Positions 55,099 to 63,837 of a stretch of DNA of 64,000 bases are shown here, piece by piece. Position 1 is the stretch's first letter, and each line of letters opens with the position of its first letter. The position numbers and the translations under genes were made by a program. Source of the stretch: Symbiodinium natans (taxonomy: Eukaryota; Sar; Dinophyceae; Suessiales; Symbiodiniaceae); contig CAJNDS010002252.1 of assembly GCA_905221605.1 (NCBI GenBank), positions 483,680 through 547,679 of the forward strand. Reading direction: 5' to 3'. The notes below the pieces were generated by a model, which worked only from the letters and a program-made list of their open reading frames with translations, was not told the DNA's origin and searched no databases.

Positions 55099-55102
55099 GG
55101 TT

Positions 55103-55420
55103 TTAGGGTTTTAGGGTTTGGGGTTTAGGGCTTCACGCTTTTAGGGTTTAGGGTTTAGGGTTTTAGGGTTTTAGGGTTTTAGGGTTTTATATAGGGTTTT
55201 CGGGTTTTAGGGTTTAGGGTTTCGGGTTTAGGGTTTTAGGGTTTAGGGGTTTTAGGGTTTTAGGGTTTCGGGCTTTAGGGTTTTTGGGGTTTAGGGGTTT
55301 TAGGGTTTTAGGGTTTCGGGCTTTAGGGTTTTTGGGGTCTAGGATTTTAGGGTTTAAGGTTTAAAGTTTCGGGTTTAGGGTTAGGGTTTTTTGGGTTTCG
55401 GGTTTCGGGTTTAGCTAGGT
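55103..55420 (+). repeat. TTTAGGG/TTTTAGGG mixed array
   Basis: Starts at the 3' end of the exon at 55043; many 8-mers. Confidence 0.92.
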
Positions 55421-55606
55421 CAAACATGTAGCAGGCAGCGAGAAGTGGTTCATAGCAAGCAGCAATCGACATTCAGTTAATCAAGGAGATCAACAACGTG
55501 AGCTTGGACTGTTGCGCCATACGAAAAATCTCCAAACAACTCCCGACTCATCTAAGACTAAGCAACCCCATAAACGTATATCCTAAGCTCTAAGCCTGAA
55601 GCCCCA

Positions 55607-55807
55607 AACCCTAAACCCTAAACCCTAAACCCTAAACCCTAAACCCTAAACCCTAAACCCTAAACCCTAACCCCTCTGTGCTCTTAGGGGAGACTGCACC
55701 CAAGTCTGCCCAACCCACAGTTGAAGCCTTGAGGGCTTAAGCTGCTCTCGCAAATGAGGGTTTAGGGTTTAGGGTTTAGGGTTTAGGGTTTAGGGTTTAG
55801 GGTTTAG
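55607..55807. repeat. CCCTAAA and TTTAGGG arrays with an 87-bp spacer
   Basis: CCCTAAA 55607-55672, TTTAGGG 55759-55807. The spacer has a PPR-linker-like frame (A-Q-P-T-V-E-A-L) that runs into TAA, possibly a dead exon. Confidence 0.9.
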
Positions 55808-55955
55808 GAGGAAGAGGGGGGGGGGGGGGGGCTCCCTAAACCCCAAATCTAAACGCCTAAACGCCAAGCCCTAAACCCCTAAGTCCTAAACCCTACTTGC
55901 TCTCTAAACCCTAATCCCTAAACCCTAAACCCCAATTCCCAAACCCTAAGCCCTA

Positions 55956-56112
55956 AACCCCTAAACCCCTAAACTCGCAAACCCCTAAACCCCTAAACCC
56001 CTAAACCCCTAAACCCCTAAACCCCTAAACCCCTAAACCCCTAAACCCCTAAACCCCTAAACCCCTAAACCCCTAAACCCCTAAACCCCTAAACCCCTAA
56101 ACCCTAAACCCC
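55956..56112 (-). repeat. (CCCCTAAA)n array
   Basis: About 17 perfect 8-mers. Confidence 0.95.
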
Positions 56113-56150
56113 TTATAGACCCTAAACCTTATTCCCTGAGGTCATTCCAG

Positions 56151-56197
56151 GACGAGATGCACAAAGTGGCGCTGCAGACCCTAGAGCGCAAGGGGCT
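56151..56197 (+). CDS. Possible PPR exon, helix B (VALQTLERKGL)
   Basis: Acceptor TTCCAG is followed by D-E-M-H-K-V-A-L-Q-T-L-E-R-K-G-L. It resembles a PPR second half but no helix A exon could be linked to it; the best upstream candidate (55691-55735) reads into a stop. Confidence 0.35.
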
Positions 56198-56564
56198 TGC
56201 AAAAAAGAGGTGCCAAGCACCTCATGCATGGCCGGGCGCAGGGGTCCTTGCTTGGGGTTTAGGGTTTGGGATTCAGGGGTTCGAGTCTGGGGTTTAAGGC
56301 TCAGGGCTGGGGGCTAGGGGTTCGGGGTTTAAGGCTCAGGGCTCAGGGTTTTTTTCGCCTTGTCCCTTAACTCAAACAACGCTAAGGGCCTAGAGCCTTA
56401 AGCACTCTCAAGGGACTTGCCAGTGCGCTGGTAAGGTTGAGGGTGTTGGGTTTAGGGTTTAGGGTTTAGGGTTTAGGGTTTAGGGTTTAGGGTTTAGGGC
56501 TTCGAACCTGAGCCCCGAAACCCTAAACCCTAAACCATAATCCTTGGGGGGGGTGCCCAGGATG

Positions 56565-56632
56565 CGCACCTTCGCCAGCTCCTTCAACTACGGCGCCTCG
56601 GTCGTGAAATCATGCCAGCCGGAGACCCTAAA
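56565..56632 (+). CDS. Weak PPR-like piece (FNYGASVVKSC)
   Basis: After GCCCAG the frame reads M-R-T-F-A-S-S-F-N-Y-G-A-S-V-V-K-S-C, like helix A with one or two extra residues. It is unlinked. Confidence 0.28.
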
Positions 56633-56639
56633 CTTTGAA

Positions 56640-56970
56640 TGTGGTTCCACTTCGGGTTTTTGGTTGAGGGCTTAGGGTTTCGAGGGTTTCGGGGGTTTTG
56701 CGGTTTAGGGGCTTAGGGGTTTGGGGCGTAGGGGTTTAGGGGTTTTGGGTTTTGGGCTTTGGGCTTTGGGTTAGTTTGGGGGGGGGGGGGGGTTAGGGCT
56801 ATATCCATGTAAGGATGGCGCGCCGAGTGGCATTCGTTCGATGCCATTTTCAGGGGGGTTTCAGGGTTTTGAGGTTTAGGGTCTAGGGTTTAGGTTTTAG
56901 GGCTTTGGGGCTTTGGGGCTTTGGGGCTTTGGGCTTAAGGGTTTTTAGGGGTTTGGGTTTAAGGGAAGCC
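56640..56970. repeat. G-rich TTTAGGG-derived tracts
   Basis: GGGTTTTGGG, GGGGCTTT and a run of about 16 G at 56776. No gene seen. Confidence 0.7.
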
Positions 56971-57044
56971 GGAAGTTATCTCTTGTCCGGCGTGAAAGCA
57001 TCATGGGCGACTTCCCAAACCCTCACCTCAAGTCCTCGTAACTT

Positions 57045-57155
57045 CACTACTAATTGTTTAAGAACCCCGAAAAGATAAAAGACATTCTGCCTTATCAAGC
57101 GTAATATAGGGATTGTTGTTTTTTTGCTTTTGGGGTTCTGAAGCAAATAGTAGTT
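57045..57155. mobile_element. M8 element
   Basis: CACTACTAATTGTTTAAGAA and the inverse of GTTCTGAAGCAAATAGTAG. Confidence 0.75.
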
Positions 57156-57414
57156 CAGAATGGTTTTTCTACGCGCCAATAGGAGACGCCCAGCTCTCAT
57201 GGCTGCTCTTGGCGGAAACCACAATATATCTGGGGCTTCTGTGACCCGCATTGCCATGGCTTTCAGGGCTTAGGGGCTTAGGGTCCTTCCTGCTTGGCGG
57301 TGGTGGGTTCGGGGCTGAAGGCCAGCTTGCAATACCGAAACCTCTATGGGTTCTTGGGGCAGAGCCTCTCCTGAACTGAAAGCCAACCCTAAACCCTAAA
57401 CCCTACACCCTAAA

Positions 57415-57620
57415 ATGCCCGAAAAGCTGGGAGAGCCGAAGCCCATCCTACTCTCTCCAGGTGTGGGTGTCACAAGTACACTTATCGAGCACAAAGGAGA
57501 CCAGCTGAAGGCGGATGGGGGTGGGGCGGGCACATGGAAGTCGATCACTTTCGACCACTGCGGAGGGGTGTATTTAAAGTCGGAGAGGGGGTGGAACATA
57601 GGAAATAACTACGCCCTAAA
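57415..57620 (+). CDS. Possible coding fragment, unrecognised
   Basis: An ATG-initiated + frame with non-repeat composition contains G-V-T-S-T-L-I-E-H-K-G-D-Q-L and W-K-S-I-T-F-D-H-C. It runs into telomere-like sequence at about 57613, so only the first part could be real. An opposite-strand frame exists over the same bases. Confidence 0.22.
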
Positions 57621-57889
57621 CCCGAAACCCCAAGCCCTGAGCCCTGAGCCCCAAGCCCCAAACCCTGAGCCCCAAGCCCCAAACCCCAAGCGCTACGCCC
57701 TACCTCTGCTGAAATTCTTTATGCCCTGGAGCGCCAAACGCTCAAGCCCGCAAACGTCATCACCAGCACCGGACCCTCAACCCTAAACCAAACCCTCTAG
57801 AACCCCCTTTACCCACTAGCCCCTAACGACTACACCCTAAACCCCAAACCTCCTCAGTTCCTTGTGAACTCTCAGCCCTAAACCCTAAC

Positions 57890-58300
57890 TTAGGTTGAGG
57901 GTTTAGGGTTTCGGGTTTAGGGCGAGGCTTAGGGTTTAGGGTTTAGGGTTTAGGGTTTAGGGTTTAGGGTTTAGGGTGTAGGGTGTAGGGTGTAGGGTGT
58001 AGGGTTTAGGGTTTAGGGTTTAGGGCGTAGGGCTTAGGGCTTAGGGCTTGGGGCTTAGGGCTTAGGGCTTAGGCTAGCCGGCTGTTGCTGCAGATCACAC
58101 TGACATCTCCGAAGGGAACTTCCACTTCGCCACGGGCCTAGGGGGGCGGGGGAGGGACCTGAGATTTGGGGGTTTAGGGCTCCACGGGTGCAGGTTTGGG
58201 GTTTGGGGTTTAGGGTTTAGGGTTTGGGGTTTGGGGTTTAGGGTTTGGGGTTCAGGGTTTAGGTGTTTGGGGTTTAGGGTGTGGGGTGGGGTAAAGGACG
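57890..58300. repeat. TTTAGGG/TGTAGGG/CTTAGGG and TTTGGGG arrays
   Basis: Successive blocks of variant units from 57895 to 58075 and from 58195 to 58285, with an 80-bp unique spacer between them. Confidence 0.9.
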
Positions 58301-58749
58301 TGTGGGATTCAGGGGTTACGGGTTTAGGATTTGGGCTTGCAAGCTCTTCGGAAAACTTTAGGAACAAGCCCTCCAACCTAAACATTATGCGACCTAAAAC
58401 AAAAACCCTAAGCCTGAAAAATCTGGAGGTCGGTCTCGGTTTTAGGGTTTAGGGTTTAGGGTTTAGGGTCCCGGAGACCGCTCCCCGCGCCAAAGCCCGA
58501 AAGGAACAACGACTTGCCGAGCGTTGGGTTGCCTAGGGAGGTGCGTAAACCCTAAACCCTCAACCTAGGTTGACCGTCTAAAGGCATATTCTTGCAGAAG
58601 ATCCCTGTACACGCGATAAGAGAAACAGTAAAACAAAGTCGATTGTTTCGGGGGCCTAAATTGGAGTGTGCACTTTGAGTAGTTTCGAATCCTCTCCTAC
58701 GACGAGAATAGAGACATACTTCTCATGGTTGAGGCTCCTGAATTACCTA

Positions 58750-59040
58750 CCTAAACCCTAAACCCTAAACCCTAAACCCTAAACCCTAAACCCTAAACCC
58801 TAAACCCTAAACCCTGCGCCCTCCCTCAAGGACCATTTGCCTCAACGGCGAAGAGCAGAGCTCGGCAGGGGCCTTAGCATGCCCCGCTGATTTTTAGGGT
58901 TTAGGGTTTGGGGTTTAGGGTTTCGGGTTTGGGGTTTAGGGTTGAGGGTTTGGGGTTTGGGGTTTCGGGTTTAGGGTTTGGGGTTTAGGGTTTCGGATTT
59001 GTGGTTTAGGGTTTGGGGTTTAGGGTTTCGGGTTTCGGAC
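58750..59040. repeat. CCCTAAA and TTTAGGG/TTTGGGG arrays with an 80-bp spacer
   Basis: CCCTAAA 58751-58815; G-rich array 58897-59040. The spacer has no clear PPR motif. Confidence 0.9.
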
Positions 59041-60000
59041 GTACAAATCGACAGCTTTACGGATACTGCCGCAAACGGAAGCAGGAACCTGAACAGTAAC
59101 GAAACGAGCCTCTTGATACATAAAGATTTGCTTAACGGCTCCCTTAGAACATGTTGATCTTTGGGGCTACAGGTAAACCCAAAGACAGTTCCCCCTCCCT
59201 GCACTTGCAAAGTGTTGCAAAGCAGCCTAGGCGTGGTTTGCGCTTCTGTTCTTCAGACGCGACCCTAAACCCGAAACCCTAAACCCTAAACCCAACTTTG
59301 AACCATAGGCCCGACCGTGATAGCAAAGCAGACGCAGAACTTGGGGCTACAGTTTTCGAGTCTGCTGGTGCTGAGGGGTTAGGTCGAGTGCAGAGAGGTA
59401 CTTGCTTCTTCGGTGCTACATGTGGGTGTAGGGTTTAGGGTTTAGGGTTTAGGGTTTAGGGCTGGGGCTCCAATCCCCCCCGTTGAGCACGAATACGGTG
59501 ACCCTTCAAAAGGTCCAGGACCAAGACCGGCCCGATGAAGAACTGTAGGGTTGAGTGATTAAAGTTTGGAGTTTCGATTTAGGGTTTAGGGTTTAGGGTT
59601 TAGGATTTAGGGTTTAGGTTGTGGGGATTGGGGTTTCAATTTACGGGTTTATGTGGGGTTCAGGGTCTAGCTTTCATCCCACGAATTTACAATGACCCTC
59701 CTAGACCCCTAGACGAGCGCACGGGCGACTCCGCAATGCCGTGTGGAGGAGTGGTATATGGGGGGGAACTAAGTTAGGCTCCGTCATTTTATGCGCAGGC
59801 TAACACGGGCCGCCCAATTTAGAGTCTCCCCACAAACACCCGTCAGCACGTAGGACCCTAAATCCCAAACCCTGAACCAATCCTCGCACTTCCACTTACT
59901 CCTGGCAACGACCCCCTGGTTCTTGGTAGGGTATGAGGGATTTAGGGCCTTATATGCACCCTGTAAGGGATCATATAGCGTACTAAACCCTAACCTTATA
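59041..60000. other. Gene-free stretch
   Basis: Unique segments with short telomere-type tracts at 59428-59462 and 59578-59620 and an M10-type element at 59926-59985. No gene recognised. Confidence 0.6.
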
Positions 60001-60082
60001 AACCCTAAACCCTAACCCCTAAACCCTAACCCCTAAACCTAAACCCTAAACCCTAAACCCTAAACCCTAAACCCTAACCCCA
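60000..60082 (-). repeat. CCCTAAA/CCCCTAA array
   Basis: About 11 mixed units. Confidence 0.92.
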
Positions 60083-60138
60083 AACTCTAAACTAAGAACC
60101 AGCCCGAGGTGGATCCCATGGAGGATCGACCACTGAAG

Positions 60139-60177
60139 GTGGTCCCCAAATGGGAAGGCGGCTTGGCTGGGCATTGC
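60139..60177 (+). CDS. Weak PPR-like piece (KWEGGLAGH)
   Basis: Acceptor TGAAG is followed by V-V-P-K-W-E-G-G-L-A-G-H, compatible with the start of helix B. It directly precedes the 30-bp minisatellite. Unlinked, low certainty. Confidence 0.28.
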
Positions 60178-60204
60178 GGGGTTTGGGTTGCGGGAGTTGA
60201 GAGA

Positions 60205-60546
60205 ATGCTCTGCGAATCGGTTTAAGATCTGTGCTTGCTCTGCGGAAAAGTTTATAAGATCTGCGCTTGCTCTGCGAAACGGTTTGAGATCTGTGCTTAC
60301 TCCGCGAAAAGGTTGAAGATCTGTGCTTGCTCTGCGGAAAAGTTTAAGATCTGCGCTTGCTCTTTGAAACTGGTTAAGCTCTGCGCTTGCACTGCGAGAC
60401 GGTTTAAGATCTGCGCTTGCTCTGCGAAAAACGGTTGAAGATCTGTGCTTGCTCTGTGAAACGGTTTAAGATCGGCTCTGCGAAACGGTTTAAGCTCTGT
60501 GCTTGCTCTGCGAAAAGGTTTAAGATCTGTACTTGCTTTGCGAAGT
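60205..60546 (+). repeat. 30-bp minisatellite, about 11 copies
   Basis: Consensus unit GCTTGCTCTGCGAAACGG plus TTTAAGATCTGT. As 30 is a multiple of three, one frame reads K-I-C-A-C-S-A-K-R-F again and again. Some copies have indels or are shortened (60455-60495), so a continuous protein is not maintained over the whole array. Confidence 0.95.
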
Positions 60547-60705
60547 ACCTCGTTGGGGTCCTTGTTATGAGGGAATCCTACTATTCAGGGCTTTGTATTT
60601 GGGGTCACCTATTTTCGTGGAACCCAAATGGCCTACCTTAAGAAGCCCCAAAACCTGCCTAAACCCTAAACCCTAAACCCTAAACCCTAAACCCTAAACC
60701 CTAAG

Positions 60706-60760
60706 GGAATGTTCCGCCTAATACTAACAGTCCTGAATAGGGGTACAAGGGGGAACCGGG
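60706..60760. mobile_element. M1 element, truncated
   Basis: GGGAATGTTCCGCCTAATAC then ACAGTCCTGAATAGGGGTAC and GGGGGAACC; the central part is lost. Confidence 0.65.
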
Positions 60761-60784
60761 TGTATCTCATAAGAACCTACAAAG

Positions 60785-60862
60785 AAGTGGGAGGTTACGC
60801 AAATAGGGGATCCCTAACATAGACCCCCAAATAATAGTAAGACTCCCTTACAAAAAGGACCC
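60785..60862. mobile_element. M9-type element
   Basis: GGAGGTTACGCAAATAGGGG to AGACTCCCTTACAAAAAGGA; inverse of the layout at 60550-60640. Confidence 0.45.
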
Positions 60863-60989
60863 CCTAAACCCAAAACCCTAAACCCTAAACCCTAGACCCC
60901 CAAGTAGGTTTTGGATCCTGAAGGCATGGGTTGAGGATGGAGGTCCCAACATGCCCGCCAACCCGGGCAGCACACGGGTCGGGGGTTGT

Positions 60990-61055
60990 ATAGGGTTTGG
61001 GGTTTGGGGTTTAGGGTTTAGGGTTTAGGGTTTAGGGTTTAGGGTTTAGGGTTTA
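60990..61055 (+). repeat. (TTTAGGG)n array
   Basis: About eight units. Confidence 0.93.
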
Positions 61056-61740
61056 GTGAAGTTGGCGCTCAGAGAGTTGGAGGAGTCTTTTGATGTGTTT
61101 TTTAGCCATGTGCCAAAACGTAAAAACGTCATAAAACTGTGCGCAGCCCTACCCTCTGACCCTATATCCCACCCGCCCCCCAACCCTACACCAGCCCGCA
61201 CAAGGCTCACACCTCAAACCAACCAACATTACGCCGTCCTCCCAAAATAGCCTCATATCTGTCATCAACCTCTTTGCAGGTTTAGGTCGTTGGGTGTTTG
61301 AGGGTTTCGGCGGGATTCAGGGTTTAAGGTTTAGGGTTTAGGGTTAGGGAAGTGGAATTTGGGCTCAGGTTGGGGGGCTTAGGGTTAGAATCTTGTAAGC
61401 ATAAGGCCCAGCCCGAAGTGTTTAGGGCTTGGGCTTTCGGGTACAGCGCCCCCTTTCTGTAAGGATCCCCCACGTAAATCCCCAAACCCTGAACCCCAAA
61501 CCCCAAACCCTAAACCCTAAACCCTAAACCCTGCAGTCACAGCCTCGCAGGCAAAGTGCTGGTGGTGACAAGCAGGCGCAACCCCTCGAAGACCCCATAC
61601 CCTAAACCCTAAGCCCTAAACCCTAAACCCTAAACTTTCAAGACAAAATAAAGAGAATTTGTAGGTGGTCTCATTCTGAATTTTCCAAGTTATTTGTCTA
61701 AACAGCTGGCAAGCTGAGTTTAAGCGAATACCTCTCCCCT
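61056..61740. other. Mixed stretch without a supported gene
   Basis: A + frame from 61056 (L-A-L-R-E-L-E-E-S-F-D-V-F-F) looks protein-like for about 30 residues but matches nothing I know. Short telomere-type arrays lie at 61505-61535 and 61600-61635. A fragment after acceptor CTCGCAG at 61553 (K-V-L-V-V-T-S) is faintly PPR-like. Confidence 0.4.
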
Positions 61741-61935
61741 CCTCCCCCTCTTCCCCCTCTTCCCCCTCCTCCCCCCCCCTCCCCCTCCTCCCCGTCCTCC
61801 CCCTCCTCCCCCTCCTCCCCCCTCCTCCCTCCTCCCCCTCCTCCCCCTCCTCTCCTCCCCCTTCTCCCCCTTCTCCCCCTTCTCCCCCTCCTCCCTCCTC
61901 CCCCTCCTCCCCCTCCTCTTCCCCCTCCCGTTCCC
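61734..61935. repeat. (CCCCCTCCT)n polypyrimidine tract
   Basis: 200 bp of C and T only, with CCTCCCC units. Confidence 0.96.
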
Positions 61936-62315
61936 TCACCCCCTCAAAAAAAGAAGCATAGTTCCAAAAAACGAAACGTTTCGGTCAAAACGTTATTGGG
62001 ACCCAAACCCTATACAATTTCTATAAACCTGAGCTCGAAAGCTTGGCAAGCTTCTGGTTTCTTTCTGCTAGCTTGTTTCTGTCGCCTAAGAAAGAGACGT
62101 CTAGGAACCCGAAACCAACTTCGGGATTCTTTTTGGGTTCCTTGCTTTCGGTTTAGGGTTTGGGGTTTAGGGTTTGGGGTTTGGGGCTTGGGGCTTAGGG
62201 TTTCGGGTTTCCCTCTCCTCAACCCCCATCCAAGCCCGAGCTCCCCTGAATCCTCCAAACGCCCACGATCCCTAAAACCCTAAACCCTAAACCCTAAACC
62301 CTACTGAAGTTCCTC

Positions 62316-62427
62316 TAGGACCGGGAGTTGGCCCTTGTTGCCTTTTTTTAGGGTTGGGGTTCCCTGATAATCCCCTCAAAACCAAAAAGGGCACCCTTTT
62401 TATTCCTAGGATACTCCCGGGTCTAGT
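62316..62427. mobile_element. M2 element, intact reference copy
   Basis: CTAGGACCGGGAGTTGGCCC to GGATACTCCCGGGTCTAG with the core AAAAAGGGCACCCTTTTTA. Confidence 0.86.
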
Positions 62428-62546
62428 CCTTCTAAAACTTTTCCGAACCCTAAACCCCAAGTTCAAGGCATTGGGTTTTTTTGATGTGTCCTTGAAGAAG
62501 AGGTTTGGCGCACGGTCATGGTTGCCAGAAACTGTGTAAGGCTTAG

Positions 62547-62685
62547 CTTGGGATGTTCATCCATATAGTAACAGCCCTGAATAGGGATGATTATAGGGAG
62601 GTGCTACAAGCCCTTTTTAAGGTATTCTTTTGGGAGGTGCTATAATCCCCATTCAGGACTGTTAGTATGAGGGGGAACATTCCCA
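62547..62685. mobile_element. M1 element with a duplicated core
   Basis: TTGGGATGTTCATCCATATA to GTATGAGGGGGAACATTCCC; GGGAGGTGCTA occurs twice inside. Confidence 0.82.
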
Positions 62686-62805
62686 GGCTTAGGGGGTTTT
62701 AGGGTTTAGGGTTTAGGGTGTGTGTCCGGCTTCGGGCGCAAGATGGAGCGACTTGGGCCCCCCGCATGTCGACCTAGACTGAAAGCCGTGAAAGGCCTTT
62801 AGGTA

Positions 62806-62960
62806 CCATTTGCTTGGGAACCCCAAGATGAGAATCCCTATATTACCCTTAATAAAGAATGATATTCTCATTTTTTCGGCGTTCTTCAGAACAGTCCTTA
62901 ATAGGGGCTATAATAGGGGTCGAATCCCTATAAAGGGCTGTTCGTATTCGGGGAACATCG
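62806..62960. mobile_element. M8 element fused to an M1 element
   Basis: M8 from 62806 to about 62889 (TTGGGAACCCCAAGATGAGA to GGCGTTCTTC) runs without a gap into M1 text (ACAGTCCTTAATAGGGGCTA to TTCGGGGAACATCG). Confidence 0.68.
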
Positions 62961-63149
62961 CAACCTTTAGGGTTTATAGAGATTGTACAGAGTTTGTGGG
63001 GGTTTTTGGGGGGAGTCTTGCCAGGTTTGTTTTTTTGCTCTTTGCTGCCTTTTGGGCTCCGTCGCTTTGGAGGGCATTTGGTTCTTGAAGCCTTGTGAGC
63101 TCATGAGGGATGATTGCGGCCCATCGAAATTGCAGCCCTAGTAGTAGAG

Positions 63150-63240
63150 TAGGTAGCCTTTAACCTTTTTGGGGTAGTATAATCCCCTTATAATCCCAAA
63201 GGCTAACCTTTATTTCCCCCAGGTTACTGGACAACTAAGT
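63150..63240. mobile_element. M2-like element
   Basis: GGTAGCCTTTAACCTTTTTG to CCAGGTTACTGGACAACTA. Confidence 0.65.
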
Positions 63241-63770
63241 AGCTGTGAGACATTGAAGGATTCTTATGGCCCATCGAAGTTGTTCTGAGAGAATCACATA
63301 CAATTTCGATGTATCCTGGCCTTGAGCGCTTAGGGTGTTTACTTGAGTATTGTGGCTGTAGGGAATACGGTATTTAATTGAATATTGTGGGTGGCTCTGG
63401 GTGGCTTAGGCTCTGGGTGGCTTAGGTGATGTTGACAAATGATCTGCGGATACAATGGGTGAGACTAGCGTGTTTTAGCCGAGGGCTTAATGTTGCACTG
63501 GCTTTTGTATGTTCAGCAATCCAGAATCACCAGTTTCGACACATGATTCTGCAACCTCAGTCTGGTGGGGTCACCCGCTATACTCACAATTTTTTGGTAG
63601 GGTCTGTGGTCTAAAGGTTTCAAGCCTTAAGGCCCCCTGGGCTCCAGGAATCTTAGATCCGAACCCGGAGAATCCAACAGGCCTCAGCTCACGTCCTCAG
63701 CCCCCTTAATTTGTTTGGGGGGGATTCCCTCGGGCATTTCCTTATGGAGGGTCCCAGATTTGACCTTAAA
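63241..63770. other. Unique stretch without telomere-type repeats
   Basis: About 530 bp free of TTTAGGG, the longest such stretch near the right end. There are overlapping short frames in both reading directions and none is recognisable. Confidence 0.45.
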
Positions 63771-63788
63771 CCCTAAACCCTAAACCGC

Positions 63789-63830
63789 CCATATATAGAT
63801 ATATATATATATATATAAATATAAACCCTA
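63789..63830. repeat. (AT)n microsatellite
   Basis: About 20 AT units. Confidence 0.95.
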
Positions 63831-63837
63831 CTGGATT

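Noticed and set aside
17997-55098. Independent dispersed PPR pseudogene fragments
   Set aside because: All supported fragments share one strand, alternate in motif half and join in phase in order; scattered fragments would not. It remains the fallback if transcripts are absent.
60205-60546. CRISPR-like regular repeat
   Set aside because: Units are contiguous without unique spacers, and the genome is eukaryotic.
61616-61939. Glu/Gly-rich protein on the minus strand
   Set aside because: Translation of the CCTCCCC tract.
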